This document shows positions 7,979 through 18,310 of a stretch of 57,029 bases of DNA, piece by piece. The stretch's first letter is position 1. Each line of letters starts with the position of its first letter. This DNA comes from an uncultured Spirochaetaceae bacterium. Lineage in GTDB: Bacteria; Spirochaetota; Spirochaetia; Treponematales; Treponemataceae. Below the pieces are notes generated by a model. The model ran no database searches, had not been told where the DNA came from, and saw only the letters and a list, made by a program, of their open reading frames with translations. Location: positions 1-57,029 of the forward strand of contig CADCCO010000023.1 of the NCBI GenBank assembly GCA_902799965.1. Direction: 5' to 3'. A program made the translations under genes and the position numbers.

Positions 7979-10900
7979 ATGCAGTCCCGCGCTAAGATTT
8001 TTTCCGCGATTTTTCTTTTTGCCGCTCTCTTTTCTTCCGCGACTTTTTTTTCCTGCGAAAATTCTTCCGACTCTGGCGCGGCTCTGTTTTTGCTCGCGCA
8101 AGGAAACGGACAGGGCGCCAAGTCCGAAGGCGCTCAAGGCGGCCAGCCGGGCGAAAATTATTCTGCTGACGGAAAGCGAATCGTCGTTTTGCATGGAACG
8201 GTCGGCTCTAACGGCGCTTTGCCAAAAAGCATAGCGGCGGCAGCCGGCCTTGTCGCGCAGTCTTCTTCTGGCTCAGGAATTTCTTCTTCCGCCGGGCCCG
8301 ACATAAGCCTTGGACACGGCTTTGAACATTTCGCGCGAGCGGAGGTCGTAAACGAAAGCGGCGATGTTGTCGCCACCGCCGAAGGAACTTTTGGAACGGG
8401 AGCCAACAGCAACAAATTCGACATTCCCCTTGAAGTGGGAAGGACATGGACGGTTTACTGCGGAACGCGAATGGACACCTCGCCCTTTACCGAAGTCTAC
8501 GTTGATTCCTTTGAAAAAGAAGTCACGCTTGAAGAGCCCACGCTGACCCACAACTTTTTCCCAAAGCCCCGGACAGAGGGAGACGGAAGCGTCGAGCTTA
8601 AAATCACAATAGGAACAAGCGGCCCTGTCGCCGCGATAGAGGCGGTTTGGGTAGACGAGGACTTGCAAGCCTCGCATCCTATCGCTGTGGACGACACCGC
8701 GGACGCGGGAATAAAACAACTAACGGCCAGCAATCTTCCCTGCGGAATCTACGGCCTTTCCATTTCGTTCAAGGACACAAACGGAGTTCTTCTATATTCA
8801 ACCGCGCAAACCGTAAGCGTTTTTGCCGAAATGACAAGCGACACTTGGACTTCAAGCGCGGGCGACGGCTCTGACGGCATAGACCCGGCCACAGGGCTTT
8901 TCAAAGTGGACGGCTCTTTTGTAAAAAGCGTTTTGGACAGAACGATTTACGTTGGCGACATCGCGGCGCTTGCGGCCAATCCCATAACAAAGGCGGCGGA
9001 CGACAAGAACAGCGGAACCGCGTTCGAGCCTTTGGCCAGCGCGCAGGCCGCCTTTAACAAAATAAAAGACTACGGAAGCGGAGCTGTTGACTACACGATT
9101 TACATAAGCGCCGCTTATGACGAAAGCGACGCGGAAAACAAAAGCGGCCTTGTGGGAACTGCGACCCTGCCCGGCGGCGCGGACGGCCTTGACGGAAAGG
9201 CGCGCTCAATCTTAATCGCGGGCTTGAACGGCTTGGACGCAGGAGGACGGCCCGTTGACGCTCTTGTCGGCGACGGCGGAAGCGGCCCCAGCGCGGGGCT
9301 AAAGCCTAACGCTTTGGACGTTCAGACAAGCGTTCCGATTGTAATAAAGAATTTAAAGGTAACAGGAAAAGCCGGAAGGTCCAGCCGGGGAATAAACGTA
9401 AACAACGAAGACGCGAGCGTCACTTTGCAAAGCGGCGTTGAAGTCACGGGCTTTAGCTACAATTATTCAGGCGCGGGCGTTTGCGTGGCTAAAGGCTCTC
9501 TTTACATAAAGGGCGCAAAAATTAGCAAGAACTCTTCCGGGGAATCCGGCGGCGGCGTTTACATTGGAGACGACTCGCATGCCAAAGTTTATTTTTCAAG
9601 CGGAGAAATTTGTGAAAACCAAGCCCACGGCAGTTTTGGCGGCGGAGTGAAAGTAGAGTCCAGCGGCTCGCTAAAAATGACGGGCGGAAAAATCAGCGGC
9701 AACACAGCCGCGCAAAAAGGCGGCGGAATTTACAACGAAGGATACGTCAACATTTCTGGCGGCTCCGTAAGCGCGAACCAAGCCACAGACGGAGTTAACG
9801 CCAAGGACGGCGGCGCGATTTGCGCTGGCGGCTCGTCGGCCACAGTTGTCGGCCGCGCGGCCAAGATTCCTTACGGCGACGCGGACGGAAACAAGGGCAG
9901 GGGAAAGAACGACGTTTTCTTGAACAAGACCGACACGGCCGACCCTGTTATAACGCTTTCCGACAGCGCGGGCGCGGGCGCGGAAAAAATCGCCGTGGCG
10001 CTTGCAAGATGGAAGCGGGGCGACAAAATCGCGGCGCCGGAATCGGGAACGCTTTCCGCAAGCGCGGCCGACAGGTTCTACCTTTGCGACCCGGCCATCA
10101 GCGACACGAATCCCCAGGGCGACGAATGGGCGGCGGCGCGTTCTGCTGACGGAAAAAAGCTTTGCATAAACGCCCCGATTTATGTTGGAAAAGACCCGGC
10201 CGGAAACAACGGCGACGACTTGAACAGCGGAACAAGGTCCAGCCCTTACGCGAGCCTTTTGCAAGCCTGCAAGGATATGAACGACGCGGGCGTTGACTTT
10301 ACGATAAACATAAACGGAACCGTTTCAGGCCCGCAAAAAATTCCTTCCCAACTTGGAAAGAACGCAAGCGACGTTACAAAATCCTATTTTGCAAAAAGCG
10401 TTTTGATAAAGGGCGTGACGGCCATTCCGACTGCGGGAGCGTACAAAGACATTCCGCAAGACAAAATTGACGCGGTCGGAACAGGCAGCGCGCTAAAAGT
10501 GGAAAGCGGCGTTCCCGTCACGATTCAGAATTTGACGATAACCAACGGCGGCGGTTCTGACAAGGGCGGCGGCGTTAATATGGAAAGCGGAAGCGACGTT
10601 ACGATTGAAAGCGGCGTGTTGATAACCGAAAACACCGCAAAAACAAGCGGCGGCGGCATTTGCAGCTTTGGCGGCGCTTTAAAAATCAAGGGCGGAAAAA
10701 TTTGCAAGAACCACATCGCGTCCAACAGCTATGACAACAACCGGGGCGGCGTAGGCGTTTTTGTGGGCGGCTCGGCCTCCGTGGCGCAAACCAATTTTGA
10801 AATGAGCGGCGGAGAGATTTGCGAAAACGAAGACTCTTCCGACGTGGACGTGAACGGCGGCGGCGTTAAAATCCGTAACGGCGCAGGAACTGTAGTGTTC

Positions 10901-13900
10901 ACGATGACGGGCGGAAAAATAACAAAGAACAAAACGGCCAAATCCGGCGCCAACGTTTATTCCGACCAAGCCAAAATAATTCTAAAAGGCGCCGCCGAAA
11001 TTTCATACGGCGTGATTGACGTTTCCGGAACCGCGGCCGGCGCGGGCGTTATGCTTGACGGAGGCGCCGCGCTTGAAATGAGCGGCGGAAAAATTTTCGG
11101 CAACAAGGCCTCGACCAGTTCCGCGACGGCCGACTCCGTGGCGGGCGTTCACATTGACGCGCTTTCTTCGTTCGCGATGACCGGCGGCGAGATTTACGGA
11201 AACGTCGCGACCGGCGGAAAAACGCGCGGCGGCGCTCTTTGCGTAAAGGGCTCGTTTAGCATTGGCGGCTCGGCCAGCGTTCCTTACGGCGTAGAAAACG
11301 AAAGCAACATTCTTGTAAAAGCCGCCGGACGGAACGACATTTGCCTTCCGCGCTATTCAACGACAGTCGCCGGCGTAGATACGATGGTTCAAAAGACAAT
11401 TACGGTCGAAGACAGTCTTGCCTCTCACAACGCGGGCACTATCGGCGTAAGCCTGAGCGACTGGCGGCGCGGCGCGGCGATTCTTAGCGCGGACGGAAGC
11501 TTTTCGTTTGAAGGCGTGGAAGAAAAATTCGCGCTTACATCCGACCCCGACGACGGCTGGGAAAAAATGGTCGCCGCCGACAAAAAAAGCGTTACGATAA
11601 ACGCGCCGATTTACGTTGGCCAGGCGCCGGACGGCGCGACCCAAGGCGACGACGACCTTAACAACGGAACAAAGAGCAAGCCCTTCGCTTCTATCGAGCG
11701 CGCCTGCAAGGAAATGAACGACGCGGCGACCGACTACATCATCAACGTGAACGGAACTTTGACAAAAGAACAGACTGTTCCAAGCTCTTTAAAGGCCGAA
11801 GACGACGGCGAATCTCCTTCTTACTTTGCCAAGAGCGTTTACATACACGGAGTGAACGGCCTTTACGCGGACGGCGAACAAAAGGACGAGCCGAAGGACA
11901 GCATAAACATGGCTTCCGTTCCCGACAGCGAAAAAAAGACGGCCCTTACAATCGCTTCAAAAGTTCCTGTCACAATAGAAGATTTGAAGATTTGCAACGC
12001 AAGGAATTTTTCCTCATCCGACTGCTGTGGCGGCGGCGTTCTTTTGAAGGCCGGGGGAACGCTAAAGCTTGGAAACGGCGCGTTCATTTCCAACAACAAA
12101 GCCCACACCGGCGGAGGCCTGTACGTGGCGTCCACCGCAAAAGTCTTTATGTACGGAAGCGCCCTTGTCGGCGACAAAAAAGAAACGGCCGCGACATCGA
12201 GCGACTGTTCAAACAAGGCCACTTCCCGCGGCGGCGGCGCGTTTGTAGCCGGAACGCTTTATATGGGCTACAGCGGCTTTGAGGAAGACGGAACGACTTT
12301 GCATGAAGAGACGCTTGCGGGAGGAATTTGCCGGAACGGTTCCGACAGTTATGTACAGGGCGGCGGAATTTATCTGAGCGTGGACGGAAAGCTTGTGATG
12401 GCAAGCGGAAACGTTTGCAATAACTGCGCGCCAAACCTTAACGGCAGCACCCTAGGCATCGGCGGAGGAATTTACATTTCCATTCAAAACGCTTCCTGCG
12501 ACATTTTGGGCGGAAACATAGGCGCGGCCGGAAAAGAAAACACCGCCTCGCAGGGCGGCGCGATTTATATGGCCGGCGCGAACGACGGCGGCCTTTTTGT
12601 AAGCGAAAACGCTTCTGTATGCGGAAGCGTTTTCCTTGACGCGCAAACTATGGACGGAACAATGCGCCGCGCCAAAATTACGGTTAAGGGCGACCTTGCC
12701 AAGCACGGCGAAACAAGCCCGATAAAAGTGCGGATGGCGGAATGGAAGCGCGGCGAGGCTTTCCTAAAAGTTGCGGACGGAAGCAGCTTTGAAATCAGCG
12801 AGGCGCTCGCCAAAAAATTCGCGCTGGACGGAGTTTCGGACGACGACGAATGGGGAAAAATAATTTCGGCCGACAAAAAGTCCGTGACGATAGACGCTCC
12901 GATTTACGTCGGCGCGGGCGGAGACAACGACAACAACGGCACTTACTCATATCCTTTTAAGACCGTAGCGCGCGCCTGCCAAGAATTGAACGACGCGGAA
13001 AAAGACTGGACGATTTTCGTAAAGGGAAAAGTCAGCGGAAAGCAGTCCGTTCCAAACACGCTAAAGAGCGAAGTTGCGGCGGGCGAAACAGGAAAGTATT
13101 ACGCAAAAACTTTGACGCTTGAAGGAAAGATAAAGACCGGCTTGGCCGACCCGCAAATTGACGCGGGCCTTGCGGACGCGGCGGCTGACGGAAGCGCCCT
13201 TACGGTGAACAGCGCCGTTCCGCTTTCGATAAAGAACCTGAAGATTACCGGCGGAAACACAACGACTGACGGCGGCGGAATAAAAGTGCCCGACGGCGCG
13301 ACGGTCGTTTTGGACCAGGGCTCCTTGGTTGAAGGAAACTTCGCGCAGGGCGACGGCGCGGGCGTGTGGGTTGGCGGAACGCTAAAGGTTTTGTCAAACC
13401 CGACTGTGTGGGGAAACAAAAAGACCGACGACACTGGAAGCGCCGTTGGAGACTCCAACGTTTACCTTCCCGACGGAAAGAAAATTCTTGTGGCCGGCCT
13501 TCTTAAAAAAGACACGGACAAGGCCAAAATCGGCGTGACCACCTACGAGCCGCCGGTCGTTGGAACGCCCACCGCCGCCTTTACCGACGGCTACGGCTTT
13601 AAGAGCGGCGGAAACAACAACAGCGTTTATCCCGGCTCTTACTTTGTGGGCGACAAATACACCGTTGCGCTTGAGGCTGTAAGCGGCTCGGACGGCGGCG
13701 ACGAAGGCATTCTGGCCGTAGGCGGCGGAAGCATAACGATTGACGACGTTTACAAAAACGTGGTTCTTGCTCCTGACAAAAACTGGGTCAACGTAAAGTC
13801 GCCAGACAGCGCCGTGCAGCGAATAGACTTTACGGCAAACCTTGTGAATCCCGGCGGAACAAAAACAAAATTGTCGTTTGGAGACAGAGACCAAAGCGGA

Positions 13901-15148
13901 AAAATTTATTTTGAGGCGGAAGTCCTTTTTCACGGCGAGCCGGTGCCGCCGAGCCAAAACTCTGTGACTTATTACATTGTGAGTTATTACGGGGGAAGCG
14001 GCTCCACGCCCAGCACAGGCTCCGTGTACTTTAGGAGCGCTCTTCCCGCCGGAACTTACACTGTGAAAGCGACCGGCGTTTATGAGGGAAGGACTTACAG
14101 CACGGCTCTTGACGTAAAGCTTACAAACGCCACAGTAAAGGACTTTTTTACAGAAGTTCAAAACCCTAATCCTAGAATCGCCCCTTACGGATCGGACGTA
14201 AGCGACGCGAACGCCAAATACGTTTTGCTTGGACAGTGGCCGCAAACGATAAAGGCAAAGGATGTTGAGGTTTACGAAAACAGCTCCAAGCGGCTTGGCC
14301 AGGTGAGCTCAAGCAGCAGCTCTTACGGCTACCTTTACTGCTACCAGGGAAGCGACGGAAACTGGTACGTTCCTGTAACTGCGTCCGCCAGCAACGATTA
14401 CACCTATTCCGACGGCAGGCCTGTCGTGGCCGGAAAGGAATGGTTTAAGGTGGAGCCTATAAAGTGGCGCGTCATTACCGAAAACTACGAGCAGTATGAC
14501 GGTTTCTCAAAGCGTTGCCGAAAGGCGACAGGAAAGTGGCTCCTTATGTCCGACAAGGTTTTGGAAAAGCAGGAGTTCCAGCCTTTAAGAAACAACGATA
14601 TTAGAAACAAGTCGGGCGACTACAACAAAGAGCAGTATTGGCAAGTCAGCCAAATCAGAGCCTATTTGAACAGCACGACACATGTTGGAAAATCCCGCGA
14701 GAACGACACGACTTATCAAGGCTACAGGAGCTTTATGGCCACTGCCTTTGGCGGCATGACCGGAAAACTTTACAGCGTCAAATTGGACACAAGCTCTAGA
14801 AACACAAAAACAGACGCGACTATGGCCAACGACAGCGAAGACGGCCCTTATATTTGGGATCAGTCCAGTGTTTTCTTGCTGTGCAGGCAAGAACTTACAA
14901 ATACTTCATACGGTTTTGACGCAGGTGTAGACGCCGACTCCGCCCGCGTCCGAGAGGCCACCGACTACGCCAAGGCGCAGGGCGTGCCCAAGAGCGGAGA
15001 CGGGCCGGGCGTAGACTGGTTCACCAGGTCGCAGAACGGCGACCGCGACGTTTATGGCGTGGATTCCACAGGCACATTTAAAGGCTACTTTGGCACAAGC
15101 AGCTCTTACGGCGTTGTTCCTTGCGTTTGCGTGAACCCGATGGATTAA
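7979..15148 (+). CDS. Giant lipoprotein with four parallel beta-helix modules and a DUF6273-like C-terminus
   Basis: 2389 residues. A signal peptide ends in the lipobox FFSC with Cys26, so it is predicted to be lipid-anchored. An N-terminal beta-rich region (to about 320) precedes four tandem modules starting with IYVG near residues 323, 734, 1211 and 1642. Each opens with a segment like DxNxGTxxxPFxS...AC.E.ND, runs through glycine-rich beta-helix turns of the GGGI/GGGV type, and closes with a W-K/R-R-G motif (ARWKRG, SDWRRG, AEWKRG) and a KSVTINAPIYVG linker. The last 330 residues resemble DUF6273 (EPIKWRVI, GKWLLMSDKVLE, SQIRAYLNS, VVPCVCV). ATG 7979 follows GGGGG. Probably a surface adhesin or polysaccharide-binding protein; function is inferred from fold only. 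Followed 21 bases later by a paralogue. Confidence 0.88.
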   Translation: MQSRAKIFSAIFLFAALFSSATFFSCENSSDSGAALFLLAQGNGQGAKSEGAQGGQPGENYSADGKRIVVLHGTVGSNGALPKSIAAAAGLVAQSSSGSGISSSAGPDISLGHGFEHFARAEVVNESGDVVATAEGTFGTGANSNKFDIPLEVGRTWTVYCGTRMDTSPFTEVYVDSFEKEVTLEEPTLTHNFFPKPRTEGDGSVELKITIGTSGPVAAIEAVWVDEDLQASHPIAVDDTADAGIKQLTASNLPCGIYGLSISFKDTNGVLLYSTAQTVSVFAEMTSDTWTSSAGDGSDGIDPATGLFKVDGSFVKSVLDRTIYVGDIAALAANPITKAADDKNSGTAFEPLASAQAAFNKIKDYGSGAVDYTIYISAAYDESDAENKSGLVGTATLPGGADGLDGKARSILIAGLNGLDAGGRPVDALVGDGGSGPSAGLKPNALDVQTSVPIVIKNLKVTGKAGRSSRGINVNNEDASVTLQSGVEVTGFSYNYSGAGVCVAKGSLYIKGAKISKNSSGESGGGVYIGDDSHAKVYFSSGEICENQAHGSFGGGVKVESSGSLKMTGGKISGNTAAQKGGGIYNEGYVNISGGSVSANQATDGVNAKDGGAICAGGSSATVVGRAAKIPYGDADGNKGRGKNDVFLNKTDTADPVITLSDSAGAGAEKIAVALARWKRGDKIAAPESGTLSASAADRFYLCDPAISDTNPQGDEWAAARSADGKKLCINAPIYVGKDPAGNNGDDLNSGTRSSPYASLLQACKDMNDAGVDFTININGTVSGPQKIPSQLGKNASDVTKSYFAKSVLIKGVTAIPTAGAYKDIPQDKIDAVGTGSALKVESGVPVTIQNLTITNGGGSDKGGGVNMESGSDVTIESGVLITENTAKTSGGGICSFGGALKIKGGKICKNHIASNSYDNNRGGVGVFVGGSASVAQTNFEMSGGEICENEDSSDVDVNGGGVKIRNGAGTVVFTMTGGKITKNKTAKSGANVYSDQAKIILKGAAEISYGVIDVSGTAAGAGVMLDGGAALEMSGGKIFGNKASTSSATADSVAGVHIDALSSFAMTGGEIYGNVATGGKTRGGALCVKGSFSIGGSASVPYGVENESNILVKAAGRNDICLPRYSTTVAGVDTMVQKTITVEDSLASHNAGTIGVSLSDWRRGAAILSADGSFSFEGVEEKFALTSDPDDGWEKMVAADKKSVTINAPIYVGQAPDGATQGDDDLNNGTKSKPFASIERACKEMNDAATDYIINVNGTLTKEQTVPSSLKAEDDGESPSYFAKSVYIHGVNGLYADGEQKDEPKDSINMASVPDSEKKTALTIASKVPVTIEDLKICNARNFSSSDCCGGGVLLKAGGTLKLGNGAFISNNKAHTGGGLYVASTAKVFMYGSALVGDKKETAATSSDCSNKATSRGGGAFVAGTLYMGYSGFEEDGTTLHEETLAGGICRNGSDSYVQGGGIYLSVDGKLVMASGNVCNNCAPNLNGSTLGIGGGIYISIQNASCDILGGNIGAAGKENTASQGGAIYMAGANDGGLFVSENASVCGSVFLDAQTMDGTMRRAKITVKGDLAKHGETSPIKVRMAEWKRGEAFLKVADGSSFEISEALAKKFALDGVSDDDEWGKIISADKKSVTIDAPIYVGAGGDNDNNGTYSYPFKTVARACQELNDAEKDWTIFVKGKVSGKQSVPNTLKSEVAAGETGKYYAKTLTLEGKIKTGLADPQIDAGLADAAADGSALTVNSAVPLSIKNLKITGGNTTTDGGGIKVPDGATVVLDQGSLVEGNFAQGDGAGVWVGGTLKVLSNPTVWGNKKTDDTGSAVGDSNVYLPDGKKILVAGLLKKDTDKAKIGVTTYEPPVVGTPTAAFTDGYGFKSGGNNNSVYPGSYFVGDKYTVALEAVSGSDGGDEGILAVGGGSITIDDVYKNVVLAPDKNWVNVKSPDSAVQRIDFTANLVNPGGTKTKLSFGDRDQSGKIYFEAEVLFHGEPVPPSQNSVTYYIVSYYGGSGSTPSTGSVYFRSALPAGTYTVKATGVYEGRTYSTALDVKLTNATVKDFFTEVQNPNPRIAPYGSDVSDANAKYVLLGQWPQTIKAKDVEVYENSSKRLGQVSSSSSSYGYLYCYQGSDGNWYVPVTASASNDYTYSDGRPVVAGKEWFKVEPIKWRVITENYEQYDGFSKRCRKATGKWLLMSDKVLEKQEFQPLRNNDIRNKSGDYNKEQYWQVSQIRAYLNSTTHVGKSRENDTTYQGYRSFMATAFGGMTGKLYSVKLDTSSRNTKTDATMANDSEDGPYIWDQSSVFLLCRQELTNTSYGFDAGVDADSARVREATDYAKAQGVPKSGDGPGVDWFTRSQNGDRDVYGVDSTGTFKGYFGTSSSYGVVPCVCVNPMD

Positions 15149-15169
15149 GGGAGGAGAGGAAAGCGTACT

Positions 15170-18100
15170 ATGAAAAAGATTTACAAGGCAAAGACTTTTT
15201 TTGAACTTTCATTCGCGGCGCTTTTTTGCGCGGCGCTTCTTTCTTGCTCCGCTTTGGGAGACGACGGCGGGGCTTTGGCGCTTGCGGGCTTTCAAGGCGG
15301 CGGCGCCCAGAGTGGCCAGACGCGCGTGGCCACGGTTTCCGGCTCGGTCGGCCTTGGCGGCGCCTACCCCGCGCAGGCGGCCGCCCTTGTGTCCCAGTCG
15401 AACGCGCTGAACGCCGGCAATGTCATCGACATTTCCAAGGCCGCCTTTCCAAACGGCGAGCCGCCAGAAGGCGAAATCGCTTATTCAATTTGGGCGGAAT
15501 CTTCCACAGACCCGGGTGAAAAATACAGCGCGGACATCGCCTTGGACAAAAAGTCTTACACAATCGCGATTCCGATTCCAGAAGATGCCGCCGGAAAAAA
15601 ATACAAGATAAAGGGAACGGTTTCTTGCGACGGAAAAATCTTTTTGAGCGGCGTTAGCGCGGAGTTCACTATAAAGACCGCGACGCCGGTCGCCGAGCAA
15701 GACCTTGTTCTTTGCGGCGCGGTTTCGCTCGACCCGTACGGAATGCCGACTGAAACCGGCTCGGTGGCTCTTGAAATTCAAGTTGAAGCCGAAACCCACA
15801 TCACCTCTTGCTCCGCGCATATCGAAGGGCTTGAGCATGGATTGACGCTCGCCGTTTCAGACGGAAAGATAAAGGTGGAGACGGACGGAGTTCCTTCAGG
15901 CTCCCGCAGGGCGGACTTTGTTTTTATGGACAGTTCGTCAAATATGATTTACAGTTTTACAGACTGGCTTAACGTATGCGACAATATGGTCACGAACGTT
16001 TGGGACACGAGCAACGCGCTGCCTTGGATAGAAGTTTCGGAAGACGCGGAAGGCAACAAGACGGCCGTTTGCAAGATAACCGCCGACCTTTTAAAAAGCC
16101 TTGAACTTTGGGAAATTTATGTTGACACTTCGCGGCAGCCTTACGCAACGACCTATGACAGTTACACCACAGAAAGCGGAACCTGGCGCAACCCCTGCGC
16201 CACTCTTGAAAAGGCGTTTGAGCTTATGAAGAATCCCGACACGGATTACTTGGTTAGGATAAAGGCGATTCCAAAGGATCCTGATAATGACGACGATTTG
16301 AACAAGTGCCTTCTCCATGTTGAAATAGGCGCGAGCCTTGGAAGCGCGGCCGGCCCAGGCGTTACAAGCCTTGCCCATTCCGTGACCTTGATGGGAACAA
16401 GCGGCTTTGACGATAGCGGCGAGCCTTTGGACGTTATAACCTCAGGGGCTGATGAAAGCCACACCGCGACCTCGCTGACCATAAAGACCAGAGTTCCAAT
16501 CATTATAAAGAACCTAAAGATTACCGGCGGCTGGAACCATGACGCCACTACCATGGGCGGCGGAGGAATTTACAGCAAGGGAAATTTGACGCTTTCCAGC
16601 GGAGCCTATGTTGTTGGAAACAAAACAACAAACTGTCCCGGAGCGGGAATTTACAACGACAATGGAACGCTTTTGATAGAGGCCGGCGCCGTCATAAAGA
16701 ATAATTCGGCGCTGGGCATCTCTGACGACGGCGGCGGCGTTTTTAGCTACGGCGGAAGCGTGACAATGACCGGCGGAACTATAGCGGGCAATTACGCGAA
16801 GAATAACGGCGGCGGCGTTTGCTGCGAAGACGCTTCGTTTACGATGAAAGGCGGCGTTATCGGCGACGCGGGCGCGACTGAGGTTGCTGCTGCCGCAGAC
16901 CGCTCGAACTTTGCGGAAAAGAAGGGCGGCGGCATTTACTTTACTTCCGAGTTGGACGAAAAACAATGTTTGATTACAGGCGGCGCGATTGTTTACAACG
17001 CCACAGGGGAGACAAGCGGCTACGGCGGAGGCGTTTACGCCGACAACGGAATAGTGACGCTTTCTTCAGGCATTTACTATAACTACGGCTATGACGGCGG
17101 CGGAGTGTATGTTACAAAGGACGCGACCGTTACCATTGACGGCGCCCGCCTTGAGGCAAACGAAGCCGGCGATGGCGGCGGAGCGATTTATGTCGATAGG
17201 AGAGGAGTCTTGAACATGCTGGGGGCGGCGTACATTCCGTGTTTGGGCGAAAAGCGCAACGACATTTATCTTGCGGGCAATGACTCCCTTAGCGCAAAGA
17301 TTAATGTGACCGCCCCCCTTACAAGAAGCGGCTTTGTGGCGGCCGTCCGCCCTTACAATTATATTGACGCGACAACTCCGCGGATAACGGTTGAGGACGG
17401 CCTGGACTTAGCGGAGCAGGGCGCCGGAAAATTTGACGTTGTTCCGGAGTCGATTGGCGGCGGCGAAACGCAACTTTGGTATTTTAACTCCAGCGGCCTG
17501 ATTGTGACCGGCTTTGGAACAAAAACGGCGGACGTGGAGCTTGCCGTAAACGACATTGTCTTTTCCGACGGAACGCACACGCCTTATTCCGACAGCCTGA
17601 CGCTGACCGCGGCCCAAAAGCGGGCGGCCGTGGCCATAATCTTTTACAAGTCGAGCGGCTGCAACAACACGGGCGAGTCGGGCGCGCGAATCCTTGGCGT
17701 TGGAATGACGCAACAGGAATTCTCAAAATGGTGTGTTTTATCTGCCAAAGCCTTCAATCCAAAGGACGCGGACTCGAACCCCCTTGTCATAGAGTCAATC
17801 GTGTGCGACGGAAGCAGCGACTCTTTTACTGGAACAAGGAACGGCAAGAACAATTTGGAGTTAATCGCGCAATTCTTGAACGACAACGGACTTGGAAACG
17901 ACACCGGCGTTGGCGAAAATCAAATTACCAATCCGTCCTACACGGCTGAACAGCTTTACCCAGCCTTTTGGTACGCCAAAAACTATAAGGACCAAGTGGT
18001 CGTTGGCGAAACAAAAAGCCGCCTGGCCGGAGCTTCTTGCGAGGACGGCTGGTACCTTCCGAGCCGCGCGGAGTTGTATCAGCTTTATTCCAAACAAAGT

Positions 18101-18310
18101 TCGTTGAACAATGCGCTTGCGGTCTGCGACGGGGAAAAGCTCAATTTCGACAAAGTTTATTGGTCGTCGTCAACTCTTTCCGACACAAGCAAATCTGACA
18201 ACGCGTATGTAAAGGGAAGCTTCAGCTCAACTATTAGCTGCAAAAAGAGCGACAGTTGTGGCACTTTCACTTCTCAATATTATTGCGCCCGCCCCATCAG
18301 GCAATTCTAA
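15170..18310 (+). CDS. Beta-helix lipoprotein with a DUF1566/C-type-lectin-like C-terminus
   Basis: 1046 residues, paralogous to the preceding giant protein. The signal peptide ends LLSC (Cys26). The N-terminal region (VSGSVGLGGAYPAQ...) parallels the neighbour's (HGTVGSNGALPKS). One beta-helix module begins near residue 320 (IYVDTS) with GGGIYSKG, GAGIYND, GGGVFSYGG and similar turns. The C-terminus differs: VGMTQQEFSKW, then DGWYLPSRAELYQLY, VYWSSSTLSD and YYCARPIRQF, the pattern of DUF1566 (Lcl_C), a fold related to FGE/C-type lectins. A GGGAGGAGAGG ribosome site precedes ATG 15170; co-transcription with the upstream gene is likely. The 3' end overlaps the convergent peptidase gene by 14 bp. 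A surface ligand-binding role is inferred. Confidence 0.85.
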   Translation: MKKIYKAKTFFELSFAALFCAALLSCSALGDDGGALALAGFQGGGAQSGQTRVATVSGSVGLGGAYPAQAAALVSQSNALNAGNVIDISKAAFPNGEPPEGEIAYSIWAESSTDPGEKYSADIALDKKSYTIAIPIPEDAAGKKYKIKGTVSCDGKIFLSGVSAEFTIKTATPVAEQDLVLCGAVSLDPYGMPTETGSVALEIQVEAETHITSCSAHIEGLEHGLTLAVSDGKIKVETDGVPSGSRRADFVFMDSSSNMIYSFTDWLNVCDNMVTNVWDTSNALPWIEVSEDAEGNKTAVCKITADLLKSLELWEIYVDTSRQPYATTYDSYTTESGTWRNPCATLEKAFELMKNPDTDYLVRIKAIPKDPDNDDDLNKCLLHVEIGASLGSAAGPGVTSLAHSVTLMGTSGFDDSGEPLDVITSGADESHTATSLTIKTRVPIIIKNLKITGGWNHDATTMGGGGIYSKGNLTLSSGAYVVGNKTTNCPGAGIYNDNGTLLIEAGAVIKNNSALGISDDGGGVFSYGGSVTMTGGTIAGNYAKNNGGGVCCEDASFTMKGGVIGDAGATEVAAAADRSNFAEKKGGGIYFTSELDEKQCLITGGAIVYNATGETSGYGGGVYADNGIVTLSSGIYYNYGYDGGGVYVTKDATVTIDGARLEANEAGDGGGAIYVDRRGVLNMLGAAYIPCLGEKRNDIYLAGNDSLSAKINVTAPLTRSGFVAAVRPYNYIDATTPRITVEDGLDLAEQGAGKFDVVPESIGGGETQLWYFNSSGLIVTGFGTKTADVELAVNDIVFSDGTHTPYSDSLTLTAAQKRAAVAIIFYKSSGCNNTGESGARILGVGMTQQEFSKWCVLSAKAFNPKDADSNPLVIESIVCDGSSDSFTGTRNGKNNLELIAQFLNDNGLGNDTGVGENQITNPSYTAEQLYPAFWYAKNYKDQVVVGETKSRLAGASCEDGWYLPSRAELYQLYSKQSSLNNALAVCDGEKLNFDKVYWSSSTLSDTSKSDNAYVKGSFSSTISCKKSDSCGTFTSQYYCARPIRQF

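Noticed and set aside
9400..13400. CRISPR-like array or minisatellite from recurring GGCGGCGG and GCGGAAAA words
   Set aside because: The recurrence is in-frame coding of beta-helix turns with irregular spacing, not constant repeats with spacers.
13394..14245. 283-codon minus-strand open frame inside the giant lipoprotein gene
   Set aside because: Shadow of the GC-biased plus-strand gene; no promoter, ribosome site or recognisable domain.
18040..18310. A diversity-generating retroelement in this window
   Set aside because: No reverse transcriptase and no template repeat found; kept only as a lead on the lectin-like terminus.
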